Assembly: GCF_900177675.1 (NCBI RefSeq)
Contig: NZ_FXWM01000001.1
Coordinates: 1,373,001 to 1,437,000, forward strand
Direction of reading: 5' to 3'
DNA from: Bacillus sp. OV166
GTDB taxonomy: Bacteria > Bacillota > Bacilli > Bacillales > Cytobacillaceae
DNA: 64,000 bases
Shown here: positions 17,041 through 27,200 of the stretch, piece after piece
Position numbering within the stretch: the stretch's first letter is position 1
Layout of the letters: every line of letters starts with the position of its first letter
Translations under genes and position numbers: made by a program
Notes under the pieces: generated by a model
Seen by the model: only the letters and a program-made list of their open reading frames with translations
What the model was told of the DNA's origin: nothing
Database searches by the model: none

Positions 17041-17044
17041 ATTT

Positions 17045-17070
17045 AGAGACTCCTGTGTGGGTCTCTTTCT
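17045..17070 (+). terminator. intrinsic terminator of the transporter operon
   Basis: AGAGAC (17045-17050) / GTCTCT (17061-17066) with a T-rich tail TTCTTTT. Confidence 0.7.
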
Positions 17071-17073
17071 TTT

Positions 17074-17086
17074 GGTGTCAGGCACC
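17074..17086. repeat. GGTGTCAGGCACC core repeat
   Basis: This 13-mer is identical to the arm core of the palindrome at 9358-9407. It stands alone here, next to the operon terminator. Confidence 0.55.
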
Positions 17087-17181
17087 ATTAACTTGATTAA
17101 TTAATAATTGTCTAAAATCTCAATATAGCATTATAATTATTCTTAATAATTTGTTTTTACCAATTGGGGGTTCGGGGTATT

Positions 17182-17703
17182 ATGGGGAACAGAAATAAGA
17201 GTATTGTTTTTATTGGGTTTATGGGGGTTGGAAAAACTACTATCGGCAAGATGGTTGCTAATAAACTAAATCGTGATTTTATTGATGTGGATGAACAAAT
17301 TGAAAAAGAATATAACATGCCAGTTTCTCAAATTTTCTCTGAATTTGGTGAGAAAATTTTTAGAGAAAGAGAAAAAAGTTTAATTGCAAGTCTAGCGTCC
17401 CAGCAACAACAAAAGGTTATTTCTGTCGGCGGCGGTGCCTTCCTACAAGAAGAAATTAGAAAGACCTGTTTAGAATCTTGTATTGTTATTCTGCTAGATT
17501 TATCATTGGAGGGCTGGAAAGATAGATTAGGCCTGATTATAGACAGCCGACCTGTTTTAAAAGGAAAGTCAATTGAGGAAATGGAAGATCTTTTTTACAA
17601 AAGACAAGATATTTATGTTAACCATCATTTGAAGATTTCAACTGATAGCAAGGATGCAAAAGAAATTGCTGACCAAATTATTGACGAATTAAATTCAATC
17701 TAG
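17182..17703 (+). CDS. aroK: shikimate kinase
   Basis: A 173-residue P-loop kinase that phosphorylates shikimate at the 3-OH. Seen: Walker A GFMGVGKTT, the DVDEQIE shikimate-binding Asp, FREREKSLI with the substrate Arg, the SVGGGAF glycine motif and the lid DSRPVL. The ATG at 17182 is preferred over a TTG six codons earlier because CGGGG lies at the right distance. The next gene is 3-dehydroquinate dehydratase, so the two catalyse near-adjacent steps of the chorismate pathway. Confidence 0.88.
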   Translation: MGNRNKSIVFIGFMGVGKTTIGKMVANKLNRDFIDVDEQIEKEYNMPVSQIFSEFGEKIFREREKSLIASLASQQQQKVISVGGGAFLQEEIRKTCLESCIVILLDLSLEGWKDRLGLIIDSRPVLKGKSIEEMEDLFYKRQDIYVNHHLKISTDSKDAKEIADQIIDELNSI

Positions 17704-17754
17704 GGTAAAATAGGTATCAAAACTTATGTAGAATGGGACAAGGAGTGGGAACAA

Positions 17755-18519
17755 ATGACTAAAACAGTAACGGTTAGAGGTCTCGTCATTGGGGAAGGAA
17801 TGCCAAAAATTTGTGTCCCGTTGGTGGGAGAAACACTTGTACAATTAAAGGAAGAAGCCGAATTTTTAAAAACAATTGACTTAGATGTAGTGGAGTGGCG
17901 GGTTGACTTTTTTGACCAAGTAGAAGATTTTGAGCAGGTGAAAAAGGCTCTTGCTGAAATTCGCACGATCCTGCCTACTACACCACTTATCTTTACCTTT
18001 CGAAGTCATAAAGAAGGCGGCAATAAGGAAATAACCACTTCTTTTTATTTTGAATTAAACAAGACGGTCGCAGAAACAGGTCTGGTGGATATCATTGATG
18101 TTGAGTTATTTAATGATGAAAATGAAGTCAAAACAATAATTGAAAAGGCACATGCAAAAAATGTTTTTGTTATTGTCTCTAACCATGATTTTCATAAGAC
18201 GCCAACAAAAGAGGAAATTATCTCGCGGTTACGGAAAGCACAAGAGTTTGGGGGCGATATACCAAAAATTGCTGTAATGCCAAATAGTACAGCCGATGTG
18301 CTAACCCTCTTAGATGCAACAAATACAATGAACGAACAGTTTGCGGATAGTCCGTTCATTACCATGTCTATGGCAGGTAAAGGGGTCATAAGTCGATTAG
18401 CTGGCGAAGTATTTGGGTCTGCTGTTACTTTTGGGGCAGCAAAAAAAGCCTCAGCACCCGGACAGGTAAATGTGAAAGAGTTGCGAAGTGTATTAAACTT
18501 GTTGCATGAAAGTCTATAA
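17755..18519 (+). CDS. aroD: type I 3-dehydroquinate dehydratase
   Basis: A 254-residue class I (Schiff-base) dehydroquinase that dehydrates 3-dehydroquinate. Seen: EWRVDFF with substrate Glu/Arg, VSNHDFHKTP with the catalytic His, PKIAVMPNS with the lysine that forms the imine, and SMAGKGVISRLAGEVFGSAVTFG near the C-terminus. The ATG follows AAGGAGTG. It probably shares a transcript with shikimate kinase (51-bp gap). Confidence 0.95.
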   Translation: MTKTVTVRGLVIGEGMPKICVPLVGETLVQLKEEAEFLKTIDLDVVEWRVDFFDQVEDFEQVKKALAEIRTILPTTPLIFTFRSHKEGGNKEITTSFYFELNKTVAETGLVDIIDVELFNDENEVKTIIEKAHAKNVFVIVSNHDFHKTPTKEEIISRLRKAQEFGGDIPKIAVMPNSTADVLTLLDATNTMNEQFADSPFITMSMAGKGVISRLAGEVFGSAVTFGAAKKASAPGQVNVKELRSVLNLLHESL

Positions 18520-18526
18520 ATATCCG

Positions 18527-18550
18527 AAAAGCACTCAGAGGAGTGCTTTT
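18527..18550 (+). terminator. intrinsic terminator after aroD
   Basis: AAAAGCACTC (18527-18536) / GAGTGCTTTT (18541-18550), 4-nt loop, then TCTATTTTT. Confidence 0.88.
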
Positions 18551-18680
18551 TCTATTTTTGTAAGGAGACGGGCACGAATAAGCACCAATCGTTACCAGTG
18601 ACTTCTATTTTTTAATAGCAGGTCCACTGTTTTTCTTATACATAAAGTTGCATAAAAATGGAATAATATCACACAACACA

Positions 18681-18696
18681 ATGTAAGCGTTTTCAT
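18681..18696 (+). promoter_or_regulatory. cre site (CcpA) upstream of argC
   Basis: ATGTAAGCGTTTTCAT fits the catabolite-responsive element consensus WTGNAARCGNWWWCAW at every position. It lies about 65 bp before the -35 of argC. Another curious detail is an AAAAGGAGG ribosome-site-like string just after it (18699-18707) with no reading frame behind it. CcpA control of arginine synthesis is inferred. Confidence 0.65.
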
Positions 18697-18746
18697 TAAA
18701 AGGAGGCGAAATAACTAAATAAAACTGAAAATTAAGGTATCTATCT

Positions 18747-18783
18747 ATTGAATATTTATATATAACTATGTATAATAATTCAT
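18747..18783 (+). promoter_or_regulatory. argC promoter with two ARG boxes
   Basis: -35 TTGAAT (18748-18753), a 17-bp spacer and -10 TATAAT (18771-18776). Two ARG-box-like sequences cover them: ATTGAATATTTATATA at 18747 and ATGTATAATAATTCAT at 18768, 21 bp apart. This is the standard arrangement for repression by ArgR/AhrC with arginine. Confidence 0.8.
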
Positions 18784-18811
18784 TATGAAAGACACTTAGG
18801 AGTTGGGTAAA

Positions 18812-19849
18812 TTGAAAGCTGCAATTATCGGTGGTACTGGTTACGGTTCGATTGAACTTATTCGCTTAATTCAAAAGCATCCTCATTTGAAAATTGGTTC
18901 TGTTGTTTCTAACTCCCAAGCGGGCGCTAGGTTTAGTGATATTTATCCCCACTTATCTGACATTGTTGATCAACCTCTTGAATCCTTTGATGCAGATGCT
19001 TTAGGGGAAAATAATGATATTGTGTTTTTGGCGACGCCCTCCAGTGTGAGTAGTAATCTTGTTCCGTCACTTTTAAATAGCGGGGTTAAATGTATAGATT
19101 TATCCGGTGATTTTCGATTAAGGTCTACTGAAGAATATGAATCTTGGTATAAACATAAACCTGCCGATGAGAAATATCTACAACTAGCAAGCTACGGATT
19201 AAGTGAAATATATGCAGAAGAAATTAAAACAGCTAACTTAATAGCCAATCCGGGCTGCTATCCGACTGCGACTACACTCGGTCTTATTCCAATATTAAAA
19301 ACAAATTTGGCTGATGAAACGTCGATTATCATTGATGCAAAATCTGGTGTTTCTGGAGCTGGAAGAGGACTTTCCTTAACAGCCCATTACTCGGAAATCA
19401 ATGAAAACTTAAAAGCTTATAAACTAGGAGCACATCAGCATATTCCGGAAATTGAGCAAGTACTTTCAGATGAGAGTGGAAGTCCAATAACGGTTACATT
19501 TACAACCCATCTTGTTCCAATGACAAGGGGAATCATGTGCACGATGTACGTGAATCTAACAGAAGAAATTTCATCAAAAAAAATTATAGATTTATATAAA
19601 CAATTTTATCAAGATTCTCATTTTATAAGGGTACGTCCAGAAGGGAATATACCTTCAACAAAAGAGGTTGCTGGAAGTAATTTTTGTGATATCGGGCTGC
19701 ATGTTGACGAAAGAACAAACCGCCTGACCATCATTTCAGTTATCGATAATTTAGTTAAAGGGGCTGCCGGGCAGGCCATCCAAAATGTGAATTTGATGAA
19801 TGGCTGGGATGAGCGAACAGGGCTTACAGACATTCCAATGTATCCATAA
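18812..19849 (+). CDS. argC: N-acetyl-gamma-glutamyl-phosphate reductase
   Basis: A 345-residue NADPH enzyme of step 3 of arginine synthesis. Seen: GGTGYGSIELIRL at the N-terminus and the catalytic cysteine in ANPGCYPTA, plus GVSGAGRG and the HQHIPEIEQ stretch. I chose the TTG at 18812 because TAGGAG sits 9 nt upstream; the TTG at 18803 abuts it. First gene of the arg operon. Confidence 0.96.
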   Translation: MKAAIIGGTGYGSIELIRLIQKHPHLKIGSVVSNSQAGARFSDIYPHLSDIVDQPLESFDADALGENNDIVFLATPSSVSSNLVPSLLNSGVKCIDLSGDFRLRSTEEYESWYKHKPADEKYLQLASYGLSEIYAEEIKTANLIANPGCYPTATTLGLIPILKTNLADETSIIIDAKSGVSGAGRGLSLTAHYSEINENLKAYKLGAHQHIPEIEQVLSDESGSPITVTFTTHLVPMTRGIMCTMYVNLTEEISSKKIIDLYKQFYQDSHFIRVRPEGNIPSTKEVAGSNFCDIGLHVDERTNRLTIISVIDNLVKGAAGQAIQNVNLMNGWDERTGLTDIPMYP

Positions 19850-19906
19850 GTAAAACTACTACCTTTTATGTATAGAACGAAGGGAAATTTGAAGGGGGAA
19901 ATTAAA

Positions 19907-21136
19907 TTGACACAAGCTACATCAACAAACGAAATCGTAATTATAGAAGAAGGTAGTGTGACCTTACCTAAAGGATACAAAGCAGGCGGCATGCACTGTG
20001 GAATAAAAAGAAAGAGACTTGATCTGGGATATATCGTTTCAGAAGTTCCTGCAACAACTGCAGGGGTGTATACAACCAACATATTTCAAGCAGCTCCATT
20101 GTTAGTTACCCAAGAAAGTATCGCAAAAGAAAATATGATTCAAGCAATTATCGTAAACTCAGGGAATGCCAATGCCTGTACAGGAGAGCAAGGTTTACTT
20201 GATGCGTTCGCTATGCAAAAGGGCTTTGCAAGCGAACTGGGAATACAAGACCATCTCGTAGCGGTTACTTCAACGGGAGTGATCGGGGAACTACTGCCGA
20301 TGGATAAAGTAAATGCAGGGATAAAACAAATCCTAAATAAAGATAATGAAAATGAAAATAATTTTATGGATGCTATCCTAACAACTGACACTTGTATCAA
20401 ACATATAGCAGTGCAAATGAAAATCGATGGAAAAACAGTTTCCATTGGCGGTACCTCAAAGGGTTCTGGAATGATTCACCCTAACATGGCTACCATGCTT
20501 GGATTTGTAACAACAGATGCAAACATTGCCCAAGAAGACCTGCTTGGAGCATTGAGAGATATAACTAATCAAACTTTCAATATGATTACGGTTGATGGTG
20601 ATACCAGTACGAACGATATGGTTTTAGTTATGGCAAATGGCTTGGCTGATAATAAACCACTAACTAAAGATCACCCTGAATGGAATATTTTTAAACAAGG
20701 GTTAAAAATCGTTTGTGAGTCACTTGCTAAAAAAATTGCAAGAGATGGTGAAGGTGCTACAAAACTAGTAGAAGTTCAAGTAAATGGTGCTTACAGTCAA
20801 AACGCAGCAAGTGCAGTCGGTAAAGCGATTATTTCATCAAACCTAGTTAAAACTGCAATTTATGGAACGGATCCAAACTGGGGAAGAATTGTTACTGCAA
20901 TTGGCTACAGCGGTGTACCGGTTGAACCAAACGCAATTAAGGTGAATATCGGACCTTTCACTGTGTTCGAAAATGGTCTGCCAAGCACGTTTGTAGAAGA
21001 AGAAGTAAAGGAATACTTAGAGTCGGAAAATGTTAAATTAAGTGTTGAATTAAATCAAGGTAAATATAGCGCTACAGCCTGGGGATGCGATTTAACTTAT
21101 GATTATGTGAAAATCAACGCATCTTACCGCACGTAA
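19907..21136 (+). CDS. argJ: bifunctional glutamate N-acetyltransferase/ornithine acetyltransferase
   Basis: A 409-residue precursor that cleaves itself at the Thr of MATMLGFVTTDA into alpha and beta chains; the Thr becomes the nucleophile. It recycles the acetyl group from N-acetylornithine to glutamate. The TTG start follows GAAGGGGG. Its presence means the acetyl-cycle form of the pathway, so argE is not needed for flux. The C-terminus ASYRT is typical. Confidence 0.96.
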   Translation: MTQATSTNEIVIIEEGSVTLPKGYKAGGMHCGIKRKRLDLGYIVSEVPATTAGVYTTNIFQAAPLLVTQESIAKENMIQAIIVNSGNANACTGEQGLLDAFAMQKGFASELGIQDHLVAVTSTGVIGELLPMDKVNAGIKQILNKDNENENNFMDAILTTDTCIKHIAVQMKIDGKTVSIGGTSKGSGMIHPNMATMLGFVTTDANIAQEDLLGALRDITNQTFNMITVDGDTSTNDMVLVMANGLADNKPLTKDHPEWNIFKQGLKIVCESLAKKIARDGEGATKLVEVQVNGAYSQNAASAVGKAIISSNLVKTAIYGTDPNWGRIVTAIGYSGVPVEPNAIKVNIGPFTVFENGLPSTFVEEEVKEYLESENVKLSVELNQGKYSATAWGCDLTYDYVKINASYRT

Positions 21137-21150
21137 GGGAGGACAAGAAA

Positions 21151-21948
21151 ATGAAATATATAGTCATCAAGTGCGGCGGAAGTGTGTTAGATAATCTCCC
21201 AAGATCCTTTTATGAAGATGTCGTAAAAATGCATCAAGCTGGTAAGTGGACACCAATCATTGTCCACGGTGGCGGGCCACTTATCACTTCGTTATTAAAA
21301 AACTTAAATGTCGAAACTACATTTGTGAATGGTTTAAGAGTGACTAATCATGAGGTGTTAGATGTCGTCGAAATGGTATTAAGCGGCTCAGTCAACAAAC
21401 AAGTTGTAAGAAATATTGTGGAAGTTGGCGGAGAAGCACTAGGTGTGAGCGGTGTTGATGGCAGTTTGTTAAAAGCAGAGCCAACATCTGATTCAAAGAA
21501 TTTAGGTTTTGTAGGGGACGTAATCGAAGTAAATCACAATGTAATAGATACAATCGTAAAACAAGGATATATCCCAGTCATTTCACCCATCGGAATAGAT
21601 GCTAGCGGACAGCGATACAACATTAATGGAGATATAGCAGCAAGTGCGATTGCCAAAGCTTTGGAAGCAAATCTTTGTTTTATCAGTGATATTCCAGGGA
21701 TTTTAATTGAAGAAAATGGAATGAAGACGAAACTAGATAAAGCTTCCAAATCTATAATTGAAACGTTAATCAATAATAAAACAATTTATGGTGGGATGCT
21801 TCCGAAGGTAAAAGCCGCTATTGACGGTCTTGTTCATAACATACCTGAGGTTGGTATTATCAATGGATTTGAGAAAAATAGCTTGATAGATTATATGGAT
21901 GGAAAAAAAGTCGGCACAAAAATTGTCTTAGAAGAGGGGATCGCGTAA
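21151..21948 (+). CDS. argB: acetylglutamate kinase
   Basis: A 265-residue amino-acid kinase that phosphorylates N-acetylglutamate. Seen: IKCGGSVLD, HGGGPLI and the GYIPVISPIG segment. The protein begins directly at the first beta strand and so lacks the N-terminal helix of the arginine-inhibited hexameric kinases. It follows argJ by 14 bp, and its stop overlaps the argD start. Confidence 0.96.
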   Translation: MKYIVIKCGGSVLDNLPRSFYEDVVKMHQAGKWTPIIVHGGGPLITSLLKNLNVETTFVNGLRVTNHEVLDVVEMVLSGSVNKQVVRNIVEVGGEALGVSGVDGSLLKAEPTSDSKNLGFVGDVIEVNHNVIDTIVKQGYIPVISPIGIDASGQRYNINGDIAASAIAKALEANLCFISDIPGILIEENGMKTKLDKASKSIIETLINNKTIYGGMLPKVKAAIDGLVHNIPEVGIINGFEKNSLIDYMDGKKVGTKIVLEEGIA

Positions 21949-23147
21949 TGTCAATCAATAATTCAATCTCCCTAGCCTCGCCAGTGATGGCAACATACAG
22001 TCGATTCCCTGTTACTGTCGTTAAAGGGAAGGGAAGCTATGTTTGGGATGAAAAGGGTACTCAGTATTTAGATTTCACTTCTGGTATAGCGACCTGTAAC
22101 CTAGGGCATGTGCCTGATGTCGTAAAAGAAGCACTTGAGGAGCAATTACAGAATCTTTGGCACTGTTCAAACCTCTATAACATACCGAATCAGCAGCAAT
22201 TGGCAGCGATTCTTACTGACAATAGCTGCGGTGACCAAGTTTTCTTTTGTAACAGTGGGGCGGAAGCAAATGAGGCAGCGATCAAGTTAGCTAGAAGGTA
22301 TGCCAACAAAGTGAAGGGAAAGGAATCACCTGAAATAGTAACGTTTCAGCAATCCTTTCATGGTAGAACGCTAGCCACCTTATCGGCCACAGGACAAGAA
22401 AAAATTCAGCAAGGATTTTTGCCGTTAGTATCCGGGTTTAATTATCTTCCTTTTAATGATGAAGAAGCACTTGAACTGCTCTATACACTCGAGCCTGCAG
22501 CCGTTCTCCTTGAGCTTGTTCAAGGAGAAGGTGGAGTCATCCCAGCGAACCAAGAATGGGTTAGTAAACTTGCGAAAATTTGCCAAGAAAGAGAAATCCT
22601 CCTAATGGTGGACGAAATCCAGACAGGGATCGGTAGAACAGGCACACTGTTTGCATATGAACAATACGGCATAGAGCCCGATGTCATTAGCATTGCAAAG
22701 GGACTTGGTTCAGGTTTTCCAATTGGAGCAATGATCGCAAAAGAAGAAGCCGCTAAAGGATTTGACCCAGGAAGCCACGGCAGTACTTTTGGAGGAAATC
22801 CATTAGCAACAGCAGCAGGACTCGCGACTGTTACACATATTACTGAAAGTAATTTATTAAATAACGCCAACGAAATTTCAGGGTACTTAGATAAAAAGTT
22901 ACAAGAACTGAAGGAAAAGTACTCTTTTATAAAAGATATCCGCGGCCTCGGCCTATTTAAGGGAATGGTCGTCGAAACGAATGCTTTAGGAATTGTTCAA
23001 AAGGCAATCGAAAACCATCTTCTTATCTTAACAGCTGGACCAAATGTAGTGAGAATTTTACCTCCGTTAACAGTAACAAAGGAAGAAATAAATGAATTTA
23101 TTAAAGCATTGGAAATAACTTTCCAAGGTATTGAGAAAGGCGAGTGA
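21948..23147 (+). CDS. argD: acetylornithine aminotransferase
   Basis: A 399-residue class III PLP aminotransferase converting N-acetylglutamate semialdehyde to N-acetylornithine. Seen: CNSGAEANEAAIKLAR, DEIQTGIGRTG and the PLP lysine in SIAKGLGSGFPIGAM. The ATG overlaps the argB stop (TAATG), so the two are translationally coupled. Confidence 0.95.
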   Translation: MSINNSISLASPVMATYSRFPVTVVKGKGSYVWDEKGTQYLDFTSGIATCNLGHVPDVVKEALEEQLQNLWHCSNLYNIPNQQQLAAILTDNSCGDQVFFCNSGAEANEAAIKLARRYANKVKGKESPEIVTFQQSFHGRTLATLSATGQEKIQQGFLPLVSGFNYLPFNDEEALELLYTLEPAAVLLELVQGEGGVIPANQEWVSKLAKICQEREILLMVDEIQTGIGRTGTLFAYEQYGIEPDVISIAKGLGSGFPIGAMIAKEEAAKGFDPGSHGSTFGGNPLATAAGLATVTHITESNLLNNANEISGYLDKKLQELKEKYSFIKDIRGLGLFKGMVVETNALGIVQKAIENHLLILTAGPNVVRILPPLTVTKEEINEFIKALEITFQGIEKGE

Positions 23148-23149
23148 GT

Positions 23150-24229
23150 ATGTTGCAGAATGGATACCTTACTTTGGAAACGGGAGAAGTATTTGAGGGG
23201 GTACTAATTGGTGCCGAAAAAGAGTCTCTAGGAGAAGTGGTTTTTAATACAAGCATGACTGGGTATCAAGAGATTATCACCGATCCATCATACGCAGGAC
23301 AAATCATTACCTTCTGTTATCCCATTATCGGTAATTATGGGGTTAACGCAATCGATGATGAGAGCATCACACCAGCATTATCAGGGGTGATTATCGGTGA
23401 TTTATGTGAAACACCGAGCCATTATCAATCCGTAAATAAATTCTCTGAAAAACTAAAGCAGGCAGGAGTTCCTGGGATTGCAGGAATTGATACGCGTCTT
23501 TTAGTAAAAACCATTCGCAGCCGTGGGACGGTAAAAGGGTATTTAAGCCAGTCCAAGAATGGCGAAATATCAGCACCAGAAAAATCTTCATTTTGGGTGG
23601 AGAAAGTATCAACTAAAAAAATACAATATTTCAAAAACCAAGGGCCGCATGTGGTGCTCATGGATTATGGATTTAAAAAGTCGATTCTCAACGCCCTGCT
23701 AGATGAAAACTGTGCGGTAACAATCGTCCCATACAATACTCCTTATGAAAAAATAAAGGCCTTGAACCCAGATGGTGTCCTGTTCAGTAATGGACCTGGG
23801 GACCCAATGGAATTAAAAAAATGGTTTCCAGAAATAAAAAAAATAAGTCAGAACTATCCTACACTGGGCATTTGTCTTGGGCATCAATTAATCGCCCTTG
23901 CCTATGGGGCTAAAACAAAAAAACTAGCCTATGGACATCGCGGTGGTAATCATCCAGTGAAGGAACTTACGACTGGAAAAGTGAAAATCACAGCACAAAA
24001 TCATGGCTATGTTGTCGTTGACGAAAGTATTGACAACAAGGAATTCGATGTCACCTACCGAAACGTAAATGACCGTTCGATTGAGGGGCTAATGCATAAG
24101 AACCATCAGATACAAACCGTGCAATTTCATCCTGAAGCCCATCCAGGACCAAGTGATACAGAATATATTTTAAAAAATTTCGTAACTCAGATAGCTTCTA
24201 TGGGAGAGACTGTTTATGCCATTAAATAA
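23150..24229 (+). CDS. carA: carbamoyl-phosphate synthase small subunit (arginine operon)
   Basis: A 359-residue glutaminase subunit that feeds ammonia to the large subunit. Class I glutamine amidotransferase residues are intact: CLGHQ nucleophile, and FHPEAHPGP with His and Glu. The ATG at 23150 is preferred to the GTG at 23144, which lies in the ribosome site AAAGGCGAG. Placement inside the arg operon makes it the arginine-dedicated enzyme; a pyrimidine-linked copy may exist elsewhere. Confidence 0.94.
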   Translation: MLQNGYLTLETGEVFEGVLIGAEKESLGEVVFNTSMTGYQEIITDPSYAGQIITFCYPIIGNYGVNAIDDESITPALSGVIIGDLCETPSHYQSVNKFSEKLKQAGVPGIAGIDTRLLVKTIRSRGTVKGYLSQSKNGEISAPEKSSFWVEKVSTKKIQYFKNQGPHVVLMDYGFKKSILNALLDENCAVTIVPYNTPYEKIKALNPDGVLFSNGPGDPMELKKWFPEIKKISQNYPTLGICLGHQLIALAYGAKTKKLAYGHRGGNHPVKELTTGKVKITAQNHGYVVVDESIDNKEFDVTYRNVNDRSIEGLMHKNHQIQTVQFHPEAHPGPSDTEYILKNFVTQIASMGETVYAIK

Positions 24230-27200
24230 AAGTTTAAAAAAGGTACTAGTGATTGGATCAGGTCCAATTGTTATTGGGCAGGCTGCAGAATTTGATTATG
24301 CAGGTACACAGGCATGTATAGCCTTGAAAGAAGAAGGAATTGAAGTTGTTTTAATTAATAATAACCCGGCCACCATCATGACAGATGAAGCCGTTGCCGA
24401 TAAGGTATATATTGAACCGCTTAACGTTGAAACCATTGAAAAAATCATCAAGAAAGAAAAACCTGATGGTATTATTGGTACACTAGGCGGCCAAACGGGT
24501 CTGAATTTAACTGTGCAGCTTTACGAACAAAATATTTTAGAAAAATATAATGTTGAATTATTAGGAACATCTGTTGAGTCTATCAAAAATGGTGAGGACA
24601 GAGAGAAGTTCCGTAACTTGATGCTTAAAATTGGTGAACCAATTCCAGAGTCCGCGATTATTCACAGCTTTGAGGAAGGCGTGTCCTTTGTAAAGGAAAT
24701 TGGATTTCCAGTCATCATTCGCCCTGCGTATACACTTGGAGGGGATGGAGGCGGCTTTGCTTATAATGATGAAGAACTGGAAACTGTTCTGAAAAAAGGC
24801 CTAGCGGCAAGTCCGATTCAGCAGGTGTTGGTAGAAAGAAGTATCAAAGGCTGGAAAGAAATTGAGTATGAAGTCATGAGAGACGACAATGACACGTGCA
24901 TCATCGTTTGTAATATGGAGAATATGGATCCAGTCGGTGTTCATACAGGGGATTCTATTGTCGTTGCTCCGTCGCAAACATTAACAGATGTCCAATATCA
25001 AATGCTTCGTGATTCTTCTATAAAAGTTATTAAAGAATTAAAGATTATCGGTGGTTGTAACATCCAGTTTGCTCTTCATCCGGAATCGAATCAGTATTAC
25101 ATTATCGAAGTAAATCCAAGGGTGAGCCGTTCTTCGGCGCTTGCATCTAAAGCGACTGGTTATCCAATTGCCAGGATGGCTGCGAAGTGTGCGATTGGGT
25201 ATCATTTGGATGAGATTGTGAATCCGATAACAGGTAATACCTTTGCATCATTTGAGCCAGCGATTGATTATATTGTGGTAAAACTACCTCGCTTTCCTTT
25301 TGACAAATTCCCTGAAGCGGACCGGACCTTAGGAACGCAAATGAAGGCAACTGGGGAAGTTATGGCGATTGATCGGACATTTGAAGGTGCCTTAAACAAA
25401 GCCATTCGCTCGATGGAAATGAATGTTTATGGACTTTGCCTCGAAGGAAATAAATTAATTGATGAAAAGAACTTGCTTGAACTTCTTAACCAGGCAAATG
25501 ATCAGCGATTATTCATCATTGCAGAATCGCTTAGAAGAGGGATCTCACTTCAAAAAGTTCGACAGTTGACCGAGATTGATCCATGGTTTTTACACAAAAT
25601 TAGCTCAATCGTTACGTTAGAAACGGAATTAGCTGCCTATAATTGGAGCGATGTTCCAGTTTCCTTGCTTAAGGTAGCAAAGCGAAATAATATTTCCGAT
25701 AAGCTCTTATCTCAAATATTTGCTATTCCTGAAAAGCAGGTAAGAAGTAAATGGAAAGAACTCAACTGGAAACCTGGTTATAAAATGGTTGATACCTGTT
25801 CAGCAGAATTTGATGCTGTTACACCTTACTATTATTCAACCTGGCACGGGTTTGATGAAGTTGAAGTGACGAGCAAGAAAAAGATTCTTGTCATTGGCTC
25901 TGGCCCAATTCGAATCGGCCAAGGGATTGAATTTGATTACTGCTCGGTACACGCGGCAAAAGCGATCAAGAAAAAGGGCTACGAAGCGGTTGTTATCAAT
26001 AACAACCCTGAGACTGTTAGTACCGATTATTCGATTGCAGACTGCCTTTATTTTGAACCACTTGCAGCAGAGGATGTACTTCATGTCATCGAAAAAGAAC
26101 AGGTGGAAGGTGTATTGATTCAGTTCGGTGGGCAAACAGCCATTAATTTAGCCCATGATTTAGAAGAAGAAGGGATCAAAATTTTAGGTACTACGGTGAA
26201 AAATGTTGATCGCCTAGAAGATCGTAAAGAATTTTACCAGTTGCTTGAAGACTTAAACATTCCGCATATAGAGGGTCAAACCGTTTCGCATTCTGACGAA
26301 TTAATAGAAGCAGCCACTAAACTGGGTTATCCAGTCCTTGTGCGCCCATCTTATGTCATTGGCGGCCAATCAATGTTTACTATTTTTTCAGAAGCGGAAT
26401 TGAGCCAGTATATACTGCAACTGGAGAAAAATTCGCAGGCAACGATGTGGCCATTATTAGTAGATAAATACTTACCTGGATTAGAGTGCGAGATTGATGT
26501 CATATGTGATGGGGAAAATATCCTCGTCCCAGGTATCTTTGAACATATAGAAAAAGCTGGGGTCCATTCAGGGGATAGCATCTCAGTGTTCCCGCCGATA
26601 TCACTGTCAGAGAAAATTAAAGAAACGTTAATTGATTATGCCGAAAAAATTGCAAATTCAGCACCAGTTATTGGAATCATGAACATTCAATTTGTTATCT
26701 ATGAAGGCCAGGTTAATGTGCTTGAAGTCAATCCGCGTTCTTCTAGAACAGTGCCAATCATGAGTAAGGTCACAGGAATTCCGATGATTGAATGGGCGAC
26801 ACGCGTTCAATTAGGAGAGACCCTCTCAGATCTATGTTCAACAAAGGGACTAATGGATGAGCCATCCTATTTTTCAGTAAAAACTCCTGTTTTTTCATCA
26901 AGTAAGCTAAAAGGTGTTGACCATGTGCTAGGACCAGAAATGAAATCAACTGGTGAAGCGCTTGGCATGGGAGTAACCTATCAAGAGGCACTTGAAAAGT
27001 CTATTCCTGCTCTTGGCGGGCAACAAGATGAAAATTATATTTTCTGTTCCATTTCTGATCGAGATAAGCAAGCATCTCTTCCTATCATTCAAGAACTTGT
27101 AATAAAACAATACAAGATTGTTGCTACAGAGGGGACTGCTTCATATTTCCAAAACCATGGAATTGATGTTGAAAAAGTGATTAAGGAAGATGCAGAAGTC

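Noticed and set aside
18681..18720. A possible small gene after AAAAGGAGG upstream of argC
   Set aside because: No ATG, GTG or TTG with a reading frame of useful length follows the string.
19618..20082. 154-codon antisense frame over argC/argJ
   Set aside because: It overlaps two certain genes and has no independent support.
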